Assembly: GCF_000331305.1 (NCBI RefSeq)
Contig: NZ_KB217478.1
Coordinates: 862,904 to 926,903, forward strand
Direction of reading: 5' to 3'
Length of the DNA: 64,000 nucleotides
Origin: Calothrix sp. PCC 7103
GTDB lineage: Bacteria; Cyanobacteriota; Cyanobacteriia; Cyanobacteriales; Nostocaceae
Each line of letters opens with the position of its first letter. Within the stretch, counting starts at the first letter, position 1. This document shows positions 37,456-48,613 of the stretch, piece after piece. The notes below the pieces were generated by a model. The model saw nothing but the letters and a program-made list of their open reading frames with translations. It did not search any database and was not told the origin of the DNA. Position numbers and translations under genes: made by a program.

Positions 37456-38828
37456 CTACACAACAAGCGCCAAAGTTGCTTTAACGATGATGTCGTTGTA
37501 GTCAGCGTCACCACCACCAGCTATATCTTCAAAGCCAAAGGTGTTGTTACCCAACAAACGAACATGGTCAACCTTATCAGAGTTGGCGCCAAGGTATGCA
37601 AAGTAAGCTTGATCAACCTGTCCAGCTAATACCTGATCGACAGTTCTACCATTGGTAAGCAAGAATGGCGCAAAAATGCTACCACCATTTAACAAATTAT
37701 CGTTGAAAGTAGCTGTATCTTGGTTTGTTACTGCCAAGTTAATATCAGCAACACGCGCGTTCATTGCTGCTTGAGCATAACCTGTTTGTCCAGGGGTGAT
37801 ATCAGCTTTACCATCACCTGTAATATCGATACCACCATTTTCATCAGCGACTTTATAGAAACCAACGAGGTTATTAAATGCAGCTTCACGATTGACTGTA
37901 AAATCAAATTTGACTCTACCTGTGGTTGAACGTAAATCGAAGACTTCTCCCTGGTTTTTTCCTTGGAGATTGGTTCCTAAAGGCAATGGTTGAGATGAAG
38001 GTTGAATCTTGACAACTAGGTTGTTAAAGTCAGCACCTGAACCATCTTTAAAGCCTAAAGAGAAGCTACCATCGGTATTTGCTGTCACTCTTTGTGTATT
38101 TGGGTCAGCAAACACGACGTTACTCAGAAGTGCAGGATTCGCGCGTACTGCGTCAGTAGTACTATTTTTAACTAAGTAGAATCTGATCTGATTACCATCG
38201 TTAAATTCCAGCAAGCGGCTCAATTCGTTTTGAGTAAAGCCATTAGGAAGGTTGGAAATTGCAGATAAAATCGTTTGACCACGCGCTACAGCAGCTTCAG
38301 TGTAACCTGGTTGTCCAGGCGCCAAGTTACCGATTTTGCCTGTAGCATCATCAACAACAAATACTCCTAGTTCGTTGACTTGGCTAGAATTACGTCCTGT
38401 AAAACTAACTTGAAGTTTAGGTTTACCACTACCACCTGTGAGGGTAAACAAATCGCTGTTAGGATTTTTGGTTAGCCCAGATACAGGGTTAATGTCATTG
38501 TCAGCAATGTTGACAGTGGCACTGGCAGATGTACCTAAGTTGTAGTTAGCAGTTTTCGCCAAGTTCAAGACAACAGTTTCGCTAGTTTCAAAGACACTAT
38601 CATCAATGGGCGCCACTGTAATATCAGCAAAGGTTTGACCAACTTCAATTGTGGCAGTACCACTGAGATTGGTGTAGTCGGTGCCGTTGGTAGCAGTACC
38701 ACCCAATGTATAATTAACAGCTAAAGCTTGAGTTAGACTGCCTGTACGGGTGATGCGGAATTTACCTGGTTTCGCGTTAGTTTCAGCAGCTTCTGTTTCA
38801 GTAGCAGCAATACTAACAACTGGAGTAG
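37456..38828. repeat. Long direct repeat A, copy 2
   Basis: Counterpart of 27068-28440. The DUF4114 and Calx-beta coding sequence matches over about 1.37 kb in the same orientation, most closely in the DUF4114 part. Confidence 0.85.
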
Positions 38829-41800
38829 CCAAGTTCAAGGGTTTGTCTAAATCCAAGACAATAATTTCGTTATTGTCGATTGCTGACGGTCTGCCGACTG
38901 AGAACGGATAATTATTATCGTTGGCAACTAAGATAGTTTTTGCATCCAATACCAGCACATTCTCAATGGTGACAAAGGGGAAGGTAAACTTAGTGCTACC
39001 ATCTTGATTCAAGTCATTGGGGTCTTGAATATTTAGCAGGTCAGCTATTTCTTCTTTAGCAACAAAGCCGTTGGCATCTTTCTTGGAAAAGTCAACTTTG
39101 AATATCTTCTTGAATTTAGCGGCAGCACCTTGATTGTTGTCTCGCTCAATTACTAAATATTCATTATCGTTGACAACGGTAAAGTCACCGATGGCATTAC
39201 CAGTGCTTTCCATTTTGTACAAGCCAACCAATCCTTGATACTGTTTGGAGGCAACGTCAAATTTGTAAATTCGCAGGCTGCCAGCAGGGTCGCCAAATAC
39301 AGTACCTTCTAATAAAGGATACAGCGTTTTGCGGTCGGGGCTTTGGGCCATGCCCTCAAATCCTCTGGAACCAGCCAAGTTAGAAACAACAGGTTCGCCG
39401 ACATTTTTGTCACGTACCAAATCACCTGTAGCAGGGAAGTCGGTAAAGAAAGCGTCAACACCCAAGTCTATAAACTGCTGTAATTCTTTTTTCGGGTCGC
39501 CATTGTAATCTGACGCGAGGAAAATGCCTTCGTTGCGGAAGGTGTAGGGATGTACTTGTAGTCCCGCAGCATGGGCATCTTTTACCAGAGTAGTGGGAGT
39601 ACCCAAAACCGTATCGGCATCACCACTGATTACACCATCGCCATTGAGGTCATCAGGTTTACCGTCGGTATTTCTATCTACCGTTGCAGCAGGAACAATT
39701 AGGCGTTTGCTCGGTCCAATTCCTGCTGCATATTTGGCAATATTTGCTAGTTCAGCAGGCTTAGTTAGGTCGCCATAAGTGCGCGCGTCACCACTAACTG
39801 TAAAGTCGTAAGGTTTAGCTGCGGCGCCACCAAATAACTGCACCAAAGGTAGATTGACTTTGGCAGCAGGCATGATGACATCTTTTAACTGTTTGAGATT
39901 GCCGACCTCAAAGGACTGAATAAATACCCGTTTGGGGTCAGTAAAGTTGTTAGCGACGAGGGTATCAATTAACTTTTGACTGAGGTCAGTGTTAATTGGG
40001 CTACCATCTATACGTTTACCTTCGGTAGCAAAGAAAGTAGGGTGTTTGGTTTCGGGATAAATACCAATCTTACGCCCTGTATCTTTTTCAACCTGCTTGA
40101 CTAAATCAATTATTTCTGTAAGGGTAGGTACTTTTAGCTTGTCATTATCGAACCTTGTACCCCGCAGTCCAGGTATGCGTTCGATTGAATTCAGGGTTTT
40201 TATTTCTGCTAAGGTTAAATCCTCAGTGAACCAACCAGTAATAGTGCGACCATCGATGACTTTAGTCGTTTTGCGGTCAGCAAATTCTGGACGGGTGGCG
40301 ATATCGGTGTTGGTATCAGTATTATTTACCGTACCATCCGCGTTAAGAATTGCTAGGGCATTTTCGTGACGAGCAACTAAAATTCCATCTTTGGTGGCTA
40401 CTAAGTCAGGTTCAATAAAGTCGGCGCCATCAGCAATTGCTAATTTGTAAGCTTCTAAGGTATGTTCTGGACGAGAACCAGAGGCGCCTCTGTGACCGAG
40501 AACTAAAGGAGCATTACCATCCAAGGTTTGGAAGGTTGTCTTCTTCAACACATCGGGGTTATCAGGAGACCTAACAAACTGCGAAGTAATTTGGTCGCGT
40601 ACTAAGTCACCTGTACCAGGGAAGTCAGTAAAGAAGCCATCGGCGCCTAAATTGATGAACTGTTTGAATTCCTCAGCAGGGTTGCCGTTGTAATCGGATG
40701 CGAGGAAACGTCCTTCGTTGCGGAATGTATAAGGATGTACCAGTAATCCGGCAGCGTGGGCATCTTTTATCAAAGATGTGGGAGGTAAGGTGGTTGTGTC
40801 AGTACTGTTGACTACACCATCTTTATTTACATCATCAATTGCACCATCGTTATTGGCATCCACACCTTTAAACGAAACAATCATCGGTTTCCAAGGTCCA
40901 ATACCATCAGCGTAGGTGGCAATTTCCTTTAACCCTTCTGGTGTCCGCAAGTCTTTATATGTGCGTTTGTCACCGCTAACAGTAAAATCGTAAGGCTTAT
41001 CGTTTGGCGGAAGTTCAATCAGCGAACCATCAATCGGGTTAACATCATAGGCATCAAGTAGCTGCACCAGAGGAATATTGGTCTTCTGATTTAGTTCCTT
41101 GAGGTTGCTGACTTCAAACGACTGAATAAATACGCGACTGGGATCAGTAAACCCGGTTTTTTGTAGGGTTGCTAGCAGGGGTTCTTCCAGAGATAGACCC
41201 AGTTGATCGTGGAAAGTTGGGTGCTTGGTCTCTGGATAGATGCCAATTTTCTTACCTGTATCCGCTTCTGTTTGCTTAACGAGGTTGATGATTTCTTCTA
41301 AAGTCGGAATTTCATACAGCCCGTTAAACACTTGAGTTCGGTAGCCTTGAGGCATTTTCGCACGAAGTGTCTTAATTTCCGCTAGCGTGAAGTCGGAAGC
41401 AAAGAAGCCTTCTTCGGCAATCCCATCAACGATTTTAGTTGTTTTGCGGTTGGCAAATTCCGGACGGTTGGCAACATCGGTGGTGTTAATCATATTTGGC
41501 TCGTGACGAGCAATTAACACACCGTCTTTTGTGGAGACCAAATCGGGTTCAATGAAGTCAGCACCACGCTCAATTGCTAGTTTATAGGCGCCAAGAGTAT
41601 GTTCTGGTAATTCACCACTGGCGCCTCGGTGTCCAATTACAATTGGTGTTTTGCCACCTAGAGTATTTAATGTCGTCGTGTTGGGTGTAGGAATCGGAGC
41701 ATCCAACAATTTACCTGTTCTATCGAAGTGCAGCAGGTAAGGACCAAATTCATCTCCAATCCAAATACTACCGTCATTCCCAAAGTTGAAAGACTCAATA

Positions 41801-44800
41801 TCAAAGTCAGCCCCTGTTAACAAGCGGTCACTTGTGTTTTCGTTAACAATCTTGAAAGGAACCTTCTTGTTGGGATCAGAGAACTGGATATTTTCCAGAA
41901 CCTTGACGCTACCGTCACCACTTGCTTCAAAACCTCGGAAACTGGGGTCAACGCGGTACATCCGCAGTAGGAAGTCAGCACTGTTTGACTTGGCGCCATA
42001 ACCATTGTCAGCCATGAACCAGAAGGAGTCTTTGTCGGCAACCTGTACGCCGCTAAATCCTTGAACTGGTTGTTTGTCAAATGGAACTGTTCTTCCGTTG
42101 GTAGTACCTGTGATAAAGGCGCCTGATTTGGGACCCTCAGCAAAGGTATCTGCGGGGAGTGAGGCAAAACCTTTCAAAGTGACTTTAGGAGCAGCACTTA
42201 AGGTAATTGCTGCTTGGTCATCTTCGGTGGAGATGTTATTGCCAGGGGTAGAATCAACATCAATTGGATTAAGCGCTGTTACTTCTGCCTTGTTGACCAA
42301 TGCACCGTTGGTGTTAACTTTGGCAGTAATCTTCAAAGTGCGGCTGATATTAGTGCCTACACTACCCACATTCCATATACCTGTTAGGCTATCGTAAGCG
42401 CCTACTTCAGGTGTAGCGGATACAAAAGTTAATTCTTTAGGTAACAAATCAGTGACTTTAACACCGTTAGCTAAACCAGCACCTTTGTTACTTAGGGTGA
42501 GAGTAAATGTTACTTGGTCTCCCACTTGAGGGCTTACGTTATCTACAGTTTGGCTCAATTCCAAATCTGGCGGAATAAGCAAGTTGTTAGGTAGTTCCAA
42601 AATGCCCAGTCTCTCTGTTGGTGTCGTTCCTGCAACATTGAAATCGTTATCGTTAATTAGGGCAAGAGTATTAGGCGCCACTAGTGCCAAACCTTCTAAT
42701 TTTTCAACCCCCGTATAACCCAATTGAGCAGCATTGGCGATTAAACTCTTGCTTACAGGGCTAATTTTTGCGGTAGCTAACTCGGCAACGGTAAGTTGTT
42801 CAATAGTCTTACCTGTTGGCAAGCTAAAATTAGCAGGGTTATTAATATTGGTTGCTGCAGCTAAATCAATTTGGTAAATTAGTTTGTTCGAGGCAGTTGT
42901 AGAGATGTCATCTCGTTCAACAACTGCGAATTTACCGTTGCCCAGAGAAACTGCATCGCCGATTTTGTCTGTTCTGGCAAGACCACTAGCTGTAATATCG
43001 TCGAGAAGATATAAATACTCGCCAGTCACCGCTTTAGAAACGATATCAAATTCCAAAATTCTGAGATTGCGAGAATTTCTGGATGTTGTATCTCCAGTGC
43101 TATCTGGGTTATCGATAGCGCTTTGAATAAAGGCATAAAGTTTATTACCTTCCAAAGCTACAGCTTCAAACCCGCGATTATTGCGACGTTGAGCATAAAC
43201 TTCTGGTAACACCTCAGTACCATATGTTCCAGCAGCTTGGTCGGGTTCGGGTGCGGTGGCAGTTCCCTTGGGAATAAAGCGCTCAAGCAGCTTACCGTTA
43301 ATATCAAAGCGGTAAATTGCTGGACGGTATTCATCCACCATCCAATAGTCACCATTTTCTGCTACAACAATGCCTTCTAAATCGGCGCCAAGGGGATCAT
43401 TCGCTAAGACTTTGTTATCTAAATCAACGCCAACTTCATCGGTGTAAGCTAAACCACCTGCCCCAGCTTGCAAGTTAGGTAGTCCAGTTAACTTAGTTGT
43501 ACCATCTTGACGGAACAATCCCGTTCTCTTGGTAATATTAATCTGACCTGTACTACGGTTGAGTTCAAAGTTGATAATTTCTGGTTGGAAGTTGGGTAAT
43601 AAAAATGGTCTGTTTTGACCAGTGGGTTCGCCATTTGGACCTCTATCTGTGTGAGTAACAAATTTAAGGTTGCCATTTGGCGCCAGTCCTTGGAAATATA
43701 ATCCAGAAAAACCACCTAAGAAAATATCTTGACCTTTGCTAGTAGTCCCTAACTTTGGTAGGTTAGTGAAGTCATAATTTGTAATTTTCGGTTGAGCTAC
43801 AGGATTTCGAGGATTGTAAGAAGTGGTATCTATCGTCAAGGGAGCGGGGAATGCATTCGCTATGTTCTCCCAAGGTACAAACTTAAAGTTGGTGCTGATA
43901 TTCTCACCATCCTCAATCGTGCCAGGTTCATTGGAACCATCTTGAGTGATAAATACACCATTAGGGAAGTTCGCACCCAAGGGAACATTTATTACATCCG
44001 CACCATCCGACTCTTGTACACTGTCAATTCCTCCATTGGCGCCTACAGCAAATTGACCGATATAGTCGTTATTCCCTTGGCGGTTGTAAACAGCAAAAGT
44101 GTTGTCCCCTTGGCTAGATGCCATCAGATAGCCTGTGCCATTTTTGCCATAGTAGATACTCAACCCTTCCACATCATCAACTAGGTGAGTACCACCCTCA
44201 AATTTGACCTTATCAATCAACTTGCCAGTTTTAGCACCGTTAGGTTCAGCATTGAACTTCCAAATACCCACATCTTCTTGCCCAATGTAGAGGAAGCCAG
44301 TTTCTTGGTCTGCGACCATTCCCTCAGTTTGGGGAGTACGATTTACATCTGTGGGGGAAGGAATGGTAAATTCACGCACCCGCTCTGCACCAATTTTGCC
44401 ATTGCCCTTATCAATCAATTTATACTGGGCTACATCACCTGTTTGACGACGGTTGGCAAAAACGTAGTAATCATTGGTGATAGGGCTACGGTACATAGTA
44501 ATACCATAAGCACTCCGAGAAGATGTCGAGTAAGGAGCAGCAAACGGAGCTGCTTGGAACAAAGTACCAATACTGCTATCAGTAATATCTTCTAGATATT
44601 GACCAGCAGTCGTGGGGTTGGGGTTAATCTTGAAAATTACCAGTTTGTCATTTTGGCGATCGGTTGCTATCGCAATATCCACCGATTGTCCGCCTAATTT
44701 AAAGCCGTATTGCAGGTCTACGTTGTTATAGCGGATACCACCTGGGTTAATTTCTTGTAACAGTTTTCCAGACAAGTCATATACCCGCAAGCCTGCATTT

Positions 44801-47283
44801 TTGGCGACTCCCAAAACCAAACTGTTCTCGCTGTTAGTGGAATTTACGTAGATAGCAGGGTCGTCTGCATCAGCCTGTTGAGTCGAGTCGTCAAGCAAAT
44901 CGGGACGAGTTTCAACTATGGGTGTTGCGGTGGGCACCAAATCAGCACCTAAAGTTAAAATTTGGGTAAATTGGGTAGCACTAAAGTTGTTGTCACTTAC
45001 CAATACAATCGACTGGCGCCCATCGGCGAGTTTGGGACCAAAAGCAATCCCTTCAATATTATCTGTACCAGTAACTGGGTGATTTGGGTCAGTCGGCAAG
45101 TTTAGTGAATCGAGATTCAACAATAAACGTTTTTGGGTGGGAGCAATCGCATTTAGCTGGTCAGTACTCAAACTGTTAAGTGAGTCGATAGTACTGATAT
45201 CGGTCGCACCTTGGAGAGTAACTTCATAGATTTTAATCGTGTTGCCTACCCCTAAAGAGAAGGAGCGCTCCAATGCCAGTAAAGTACCACGATTATCAAT
45301 TGCCAACAAATCGACTAATCCACTATCAGCGAAACCTGTAGTTGGGTTGGGGGTTCTGGCAATAGGGTCAGTGATGTATAGATATTCCTTCTCTGGCTGT
45401 CCGCTAACCAAATTGTATTGAATAATGCGAGAACGGCTACCACTAGTAGTAGATGTTCTGTTACCATCCTGGAGCAGAGCGTCTTCATTGGCAGTAAACA
45501 GAGTCTTTTGATCAGGAGTGATAGTTAGACTTTCAAAGGCTAAATTATTACGAATCCCTGAGATTTGAGTATCCCCTGTATCTACAGTACCACTGTTGTT
45601 GGTATCTTGTACTACAGGCAGAAACTTCTTAGGTATAGGTAAAGACCGAATTTGTTGTCCTGTAGTTAGAGAAAACTCATTAATAAATGGATTAGTTACC
45701 CGACTGGCGCCTAAATCTGGTCTAACCTCACCCTCAGAGGAGATAAAGACCGTACCATTGTTGGTTAGTGCAATACCTTCTGGGTCAAGGGTATTAGCTG
45801 GGAACAAATTACCATTAGCATCTTTGATGGGGGTGACATTAGTAAAAGTGACCCCAGAAGTAGTTATGGTTGCAGGGTCGGTAGTGAAGGTGTAGAAGCG
45901 CGCATTTTGGGAACGGTCATCAGAAACAGCATAGTAACGTTTATTGGCAGCATCGTAAGTAACACCTGACAACCCACCCATTGCAACTTGTGTTCCATTT
46001 ACTGTCCCTGCGGCACCAGTAGGAATAAAGTCAGTAGCATAAGTCTTCTGTCCGATGAAACTAATCCCACCAGGAGTAGGAATCGTTTTACCAGTTTCGG
46101 TTGGACCTACCTGGACATCCGCGTATACTAAGCGGTGGTCGGAACTGGGGAAACCACCAGGAAGACTAGAGTTAAAAGTACCAACTAAGGGGAATGTAGA
46201 TTCTGTATTTGCAGGCCAAAATACTTTTGAGCCAGTGATTTTTAGGTCTGTTGAGGGTAATACGTAGTCTGTTCGTAGGTTCCCTGGAGCAGCATCGTTA
46301 AAATCTGCGGTATCAAAAGCTGGATTACCTTTATGAGCAGTGTTAAGAACACCCTGTAAAGCAGCTTGTTGTGAACCGCCTGGACTGGTGGGGATAGAAT
46401 TAGTGTTTATATTTGGGTTTTGCAACAGTTGCAAAATAGCATTTTGATAACTGTCACCATCGAATGGGTCAGCGTTCTGGTCACCCATGATTACAAAGCT
46501 AGACCCAGCAGCTAAACCACCCTTTTTGCCGTTATCGTCGTAAATGTAATCACCTTTACCAGGGGTAATATAGTCAGCGAATAAACGAATCTCATCGTAA
46601 TTGCGCTTGCCGTTACGGTCTTCAGCACCATCAAAAGTTGGTGGTGTGGGATGGCTAACTAATACGTGAACCGTTTCTCCATTTACCTTGATGGGAACAT
46701 CCCAGTGACTCTTGGAGGAAAGACGTAAAGCTGCTTGTTCTTCTGCTGAATAAAAAGGAGTCGAAGAACCAGGAGTTGCAATTGTTGATAACAGTGAATT
46801 TGGCATATCCTTCCAAAGGAAGTTTTGGAAGGTACGAACATTAGCTGTGTCTATTGGGTACTTAGAGAGCAGTAACATCCCGAATTGACCAGGGAAATTA
46901 CCAAATCCAAAGGCATCATCACCGTATCCAGCGGCGCCGGGGGTTGTAACTATGGCACCGTTATTATTTAAGTCAAAGCCAGAGGAAATACCTGTGTTGG
47001 ATGGAGCAATGTAAACGTAGGGGTAGTTAACAGGACTGGCGCCGTTTTGGGCAACAGAGAGATAATTTTGTTGGAAAAGTTTAACAGGTTGCAGTGGGTC
47101 TGACGATGCGTAATCAAACTCGTTGATTAGAAGTACATCCGGGTTGTTGCGTTGGATTATTTCTGCAACAGCTTTAGCTTGAGCATTATTAGGAGTAGAT
47201 AAATCGCTTGCTAATTGACCTTCAGCAGTGCGATTCAGTGATGCATTGAACTGAGAAAAGCGAACCGTACTAGTAGTCACCAT
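37456..47283 (-). CDS. Giant exoenzyme 3: EEP phosphatase, phytase-like propellers, beta-propeller phytase, two GDPD domains, DUF4114
   Basis: The 3275-aa protein starts at ATG 47283 and lacks a signal peptide. Module order: endonuclease/exonuclease/phosphatase 1-395 ('INEFDYAS', '[15 protein letters not shown]', '[11 protein letters not shown]'); phytase-family esterase-like propeller A about 400-778; beta-propeller phytase about 784-1150 ('[11 protein letters not shown]', '[19 protein letters not shown]', '[12 protein letters not shown]'); esterase-like propeller B 1163-1565; DUF11 1570-1693; esterase-like propeller C, first part 1698-1861; GDPD-1 1876-2231 and GDPD-2 2251-2618 (both 'HRGASG...PEHT', 'FIEPDLV.TKDG', 'ARHE'); propeller C, second part 2636-2814 ('[19 protein letters not shown]'); Calx-beta 2820-2935; two DUF4114 to the end. 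This combines phytate, glycerophosphodiester and other phosphoester hydrolysis in one predicted secreted protein. Catalysis is inferred from motifs. Confidence 0.88.
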   Translation of the reverse strand: MVTTSTVRFSQFNASLNRTAEGQLASDLSTPNNAQAKAVAEIIQRNNPDVLLINEFDYASSDPLQPVKLFQQNYLSVAQNGASPVNYPYVYIAPSNTGISSGFDLNNNGAIVTTPGAAGYGDDAFGFGNFPGQFGMLLLSKYPIDTANVRTFQNFLWKDMPNSLLSTIATPGSSTPFYSAEEQAALRLSSKSHWDVPIKVNGETVHVLVSHPTPPTFDGAEDRNGKRNYDEIRLFADYITPGKGDYIYDDNGKKGGLAAGSSFVIMGDQNADPFDGDSYQNAILQLLQNPNINTNSIPTSPGGSQQAALQGVLNTAHKGNPAFDTADFNDAAPGNLRTDYVLPSTDLKITGSKVFWPANTESTFPLVGTFNSSLPGGFPSSDHRLVYADVQVGPTETGKTIPTPGGISFIGQKTYATDFIPTGAAGTVNGTQVAMGGLSGVTYDAANKRYYAVSDDRSQNARFYTFTTDPATITTSGVTFTNVTPIKDANGNLFPANTLDPEGIALTNNGTVFISSEGEVRPDLGASRVTNPFINEFSLTTGQQIRSLPIPKKFLPVVQDTNNSGTVDTGDTQISGIRNNLAFESLTITPDQKTLFTANEDALLQDGNRTSTTSGSRSRIIQYNLVSGQPEKEYLYITDPIARTPNPTTGFADSGLVDLLAIDNRGTLLALERSFSLGVGNTIKIYEVTLQGATDISTIDSLNSLSTDQLNAIAPTQKRLLLNLDSLNLPTDPNHPVTGTDNIEGIAFGPKLADGRQSIVLVSDNNFSATQFTQILTLGADLVPTATPIVETRPDLLDDSTQQADADDPAIYVNSTNSENSLVLGVAKNAGLRVYDLSGKLLQEINPGGIRYNNVDLQYGFKLGGQSVDIAIATDRQNDKLVIFKINPNPTTAGQYLEDITDSSIGTLFQAAPFAAPYSTSSRSAYGITMYRSPITNDYYVFANRRQTGDVAQYKLIDKGNGKIGAERVREFTIPSPTDVNRTPQTEGMVADQETGFLYIGQEDVGIWKFNAEPNGAKTGKLIDKVKFEGGTHLVDDVEGLSIYYGKNGTGYLMASSQGDNTFAVYNRQGNNDYIGQFAVGANGGIDSVQESDGADVINVPLGANFPNGVFITQDGSNEPGTIEDGENISTNFKFVPWENIANAFPAPLTIDTTSYNPRNPVAQPKITNYDFTNLPKLGTTSKGQDIFLGGFSGLYFQGLAPNGNLKFVTHTDRGPNGEPTGQNRPFLLPNFQPEIINFELNRSTGQINITKRTGLFRQDGTTKLTGLPNLQAGAGGLAYTDEVGVDLDNKVLANDPLGADLEGIVVAENGDYWMVDEYRPAIYRFDINGKLLERFIPKGTATAPEPDQAAGTYGTEVLPEVYAQRRNNRGFEAVALEGNKLYAFIQSAIDNPDSTGDTTSRNSRNLRILEFDIVSKAVTGEYLYLLDDITASGLARTDKIGDAVSLGNGKFAVVERDDISTTASNKLIYQIDLAAATNINNPANFSLPTGKTIEQLTVAELATAKISPVSKSLIANAAQLGYTGVEKLEGLALVAPNTLALINDNDFNVAGTTPTERLGILELPNNLLIPPDLELSQTVDNVSPQVGDQVTFTLTLSNKGAGLANGVKVTDLLPKELTFVSATPEVGAYDSLTGIWNVGSVGTNISRTLKITAKVNTNGALVNKAEVTALNPIDVDSTPGNNISTEDDQAAITLSAAPKVTLKGFASLPADTFAEGPKSGAFITGTTNGRTVPFDKQPVQGFSGVQVADKDSFWFMADNGYGAKSNSADFLLRMYRVDPSFRGFEASGDGSVKVLENIQFSDPNKKVPFKIVNENTSDRLLTGADFDIESFNFGNDGSIWIGDEFGPYLLHFDRTGKLLDAPIPTPNTTTLNTLGGKTPIVIGHRGASGELPEHTLGAYKLAIERGADFIEPDLVSTKDGVLIARHEPNMINTTDVANRPEFANRKTTKIVDGIAEEGFFASDFTLAEIKTLRAKMPQGYRTQVFNGLYEIPTLEEIINLVKQTEADTGKKIGIYPETKHPTFHDQLGLSLEEPLLATLQKTGFTDPSRVFIQSFEVSNLKELNQKTNIPLVQLLDAYDVNPIDGSLIELPPNDKPYDFTVSGDKRTYKDLRTPEGLKEIATYADGIGPWKPMIVSFKGVDANNDGAIDDVNKDGVVNSTDTTTLPPTSLIKDAHAAGLLVHPYTFRNEGRFLASDYNGNPAEEFKQFINLGADGFFTDFPGTGDLVRDQITSQFVRSPDNPDVLKKTTFQTLDGNAPLVLGHRGASGSRPEHTLEAYKLAIADGADFIEPDLVATKDGILVARHENALAILNADGTVNNTDTNTDIATRPEFADRKTTKVIDGRTITGWFTEDLTLAEIKTLNSIERIPGLRGTRFDNDKLKVPTLTEIIDLVKQVEKDTGRKIGIYPETKHPTFFATEGKRIDGSPINTDLSQKLIDTLVANNFTDPKRVFIQSFEVGNLKQLKDVIMPAAKVNLPLVQLFGGAAAKPYDFTVSGDARTYGDLTKPAELANIAKYAAGIGPSKRLIVPAATVDRNTDGKPDDLNGDGVISGDADTVLGTPTTLVKDAHAAGLQVHPYTFRNEGIFLASDYNGDPKKELQQFIDLGVDAFFTDFPATGDLVRDKNVGEPVVSNLAGSRGFEGMAQSPDRKTLYPLLEGTVFGDPAGSLRIYKFDVASKQYQGLVGLYKMESTGNAIGDFTVVNDNEYLVIERDNNQGAAAKFKKIFKVDFSKKDANGFVAKEEIADLLNIQDPNDLNQDGSTKFTFPFVTIENVLVLDAKTILVANDNNYPFSVGRPSAIDNNEIIVLDLDKPLNLATPVVSIAATETEAAETNAKPGKFRITRTGSLTQALAVNYTLGGTATNGTDYTNLSGTATIEVGQTFADITVAPIDDSVFETSETVVLNLAKTANYNLGTSASATVNIADNDINPVSGLTKNPNSDLFTLTGGSGKPKLQVSFTGRNSSQVNELGVFVVDDATGKIGNLAPGQPGYTEAAVARGQTILSAISNLPNGFTQNELSRLLEFNDGNQIRFYLVKNSTTDAVRANPALLSNVVFADPNTQRVTANTDGSFSLGFKDGSGADFNNLVVKIQPSSQPLPLGTNLQGKNQGEVFDLRSTTGRVKFDFTVNREAAFNNLVGFYKVADENGGIDITGDGKADITPGQTGYAQAAMNARVADINLAVTNQDTATFNDNLLNGGSIFAPFLLTNGRTVDQVLAGQVDQAYFAYLGANSDKVDHVRLLGNNTFGFEDIAGGGDADYNDIIVKATLALVV
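42586..43791. repeat. Long direct repeat B, copy 2
   Basis: Counterpart of 30140-31345. The esterase-like propeller segment matches over about 1.2 kb and ends sharply at the module borders ('QPKITNYDF' at one side, 'ILELPNNL' at the other). Confidence 0.85.
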
Positions 47284-47590
47284 ATAACTTTAGATTTCAA
47301 TTAAATAAATCTTGAAAAAAATCAACAGTCAATATTTGACTGAAGCGAAAGGAACGCTCACTTTTCAAACTGCAACTTACAATGATATCCAAGTCATTTA
47401 CAATCATAAAGATTGCTAATACTGCTATAAAAAGTATCACGATATAATTGTAAAAGCAAGCCGATTATATAAATACAACATAACATAATAGCGCATACTT
47501 AAATTCTTGCCTTCTTAAATAAGGCAGAAATTGTATTTTTATTTAGCTTTTATAGAACTATAAAATCATATTTTAGCTTGATTTGTATTG

Positions 47591-47644
47591 ATAGTATCCA
47601 GGAATTAACAAAAAGTTATGCTATTATTCTAAGCTACAATTAAC
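47591..47644 (-). promoter_or_regulatory. Weak candidate Pho box and -10 upstream of giant exoenzyme 3
   Basis: On the minus strand GTTAATTG-TAG-CTTAGAAT-AAT-AGCATAAC has 11-bp spacing and is followed after 18 bp by TACTAT, the same layout as the boxes at 21758 and 48286. The octamers match the consensus less well. Confidence 0.3.
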
Positions 47645-47887
47645 ACTCAATTATTAAATACAAGTTGAGCTACTAGTTCATGTCATTAATTTTGGGGAGT
47701 ACAAAAAACTAACCGCAAAGTACGCGAAGGGCGCAAAGGAAGAAATAAGAGAAGAAAACACACCAAAACTTTTGACACAGACCACTACATTTGTATTCAG
47801 AACACTTTCCCGCTGTAATTTCCAATCATGAGGAACTATTCCGCTCATTTTGAGAAAACTTAACTAAAGGATTGTAGGATTTAATTG

Positions 47888-47944
47888 ATGACAAATAAAG
47901 CGATTGCTAGTTCTTCAAGACAGACAGAACCTATAGCTGGATAA
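47888..47944 (+). CDS. Possible 18-codon ORF
   Basis: ATG at 47888 with AGGATT 8 nt upstream encodes MTNKAIASSSRQTEPIAG and then stops. It has no recognised family. It may be chance, or the start of a decayed peptide gene next to the C39-domain transporter. Confidence 0.15.
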   Translation: MTNKAIASSSRQTEPIAG

Positions 47945-48137
47945 GAATCTAATTAAGTATTTATTATAGTCTGCATATCTATATCTATTTTACCCCTAAC
48001 TTTGATGCCCCTGAACTAAATAACTTTATTTGCAGGAAGCTAAGTTGATTTTGCGAATATAAGCTCTCAACTACAAGTCTAATATGATACAAATAAGATT
48101 TTAGGGGGTAATTTAGAGAAAGTTGGTTTGTTAGGAC

Positions 48138-48262
48138 TTAAGCCTTTTTGCCAAAACGGTACCGTAAAGTAGCACCACTAGAGCCTAAAATCGATAGCGG
48201 TTCGGGAACTGGTTCTAAATTTGCGTTGGTTATTTGTAACCCAGATGACCAAAAAAGCAAGA
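48138..48262 (-). pseudogene. PEP-CTERM protein C-terminal remnant
   Basis: On the minus strand a frame ending with TAA at 48138 reads 'SSGLQITNANLEPVPEPLSI' and then 'LGSSGATLRYRFGKKA'. This has the Pro-Glu-Pro motif, a shortened hydrophobic stretch and a basic tail of PEP-CTERM sorting signals. The hydrophobic segment is too short and no upstream body of a gene is open, so this is a decayed 3' end. Confidence 0.5.
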
Positions 48263-48285
48263 TAACTAGAAAACATTGTTTATTT

Positions 48286-48337
48286 TTTAACCTTTAGATA
48301 AATATCTTTTAAATAGATTTTGATTTAAGTATATACT
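48286..48337 (+). promoter_or_regulatory. Candidate Pho box and -10 upstream of the type I secretion operon
   Basis: TTTAACCT-TTA-GATAAATA-TCT-TTTAAATA, with a possible fourth unit GAT-TTTGATTT, shows octamers at exact 11-bp period. A -10 hexamer TATACT begins at 48332, 16 bp after the third unit. The arrangement matches that upstream of the 5'-nucleotidase gene, so both are probably controlled by the same phosphate-starvation activator. Confidence 0.6.
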
Positions 48338-48613
48338 TATGATTAAATCAGTCTTAATTATATGTTAATTATTAGATAAATTATTGTTAAACTTTAATTA
48401 AAATAAATCTAATATATTGGGGTGAATCAATATGAGTGCAAATAAAAAATATGCAAAATAAATTATTATAGCCCTGTTCACTTTTGAAATTTTAAGAAAA
48501 TTGTTTCTGATAAAATGCTGTCAAGGCAAGTTTATACAGATTTTTTATTCATTTTTTATAATATTTATAATTGCAAATTTATTAAAACCTTTCTTGCAAC
48601 TCTAAAATTGTAC

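Larger units (their letters stand above)
47284..48513. other. 1.2-kb divergent spacer between giant gene 3 and the secretion operon
   Basis: This long AT-rich spacer contains candidate Pho-box promoters for both flanking transcripts (47591-47644 minus, 48286-48337 plus). It also holds an AACCGCAAAGTACGCGAAGG-type interspersed repeat near 47711-47745, a tiny ORF at 47888 and a PEP-CTERM remnant at 48138. No full gene is visible. Confidence 0.5.

Noticed and set aside
21962-47283. RTX (GGxGxDxLx) nonapeptide repeats in the giants, as in classic type I cargo
   Set aside because: None were seen. The Asp/Gly-rich endings are DUF4114 motifs, so the type I link rests on context.
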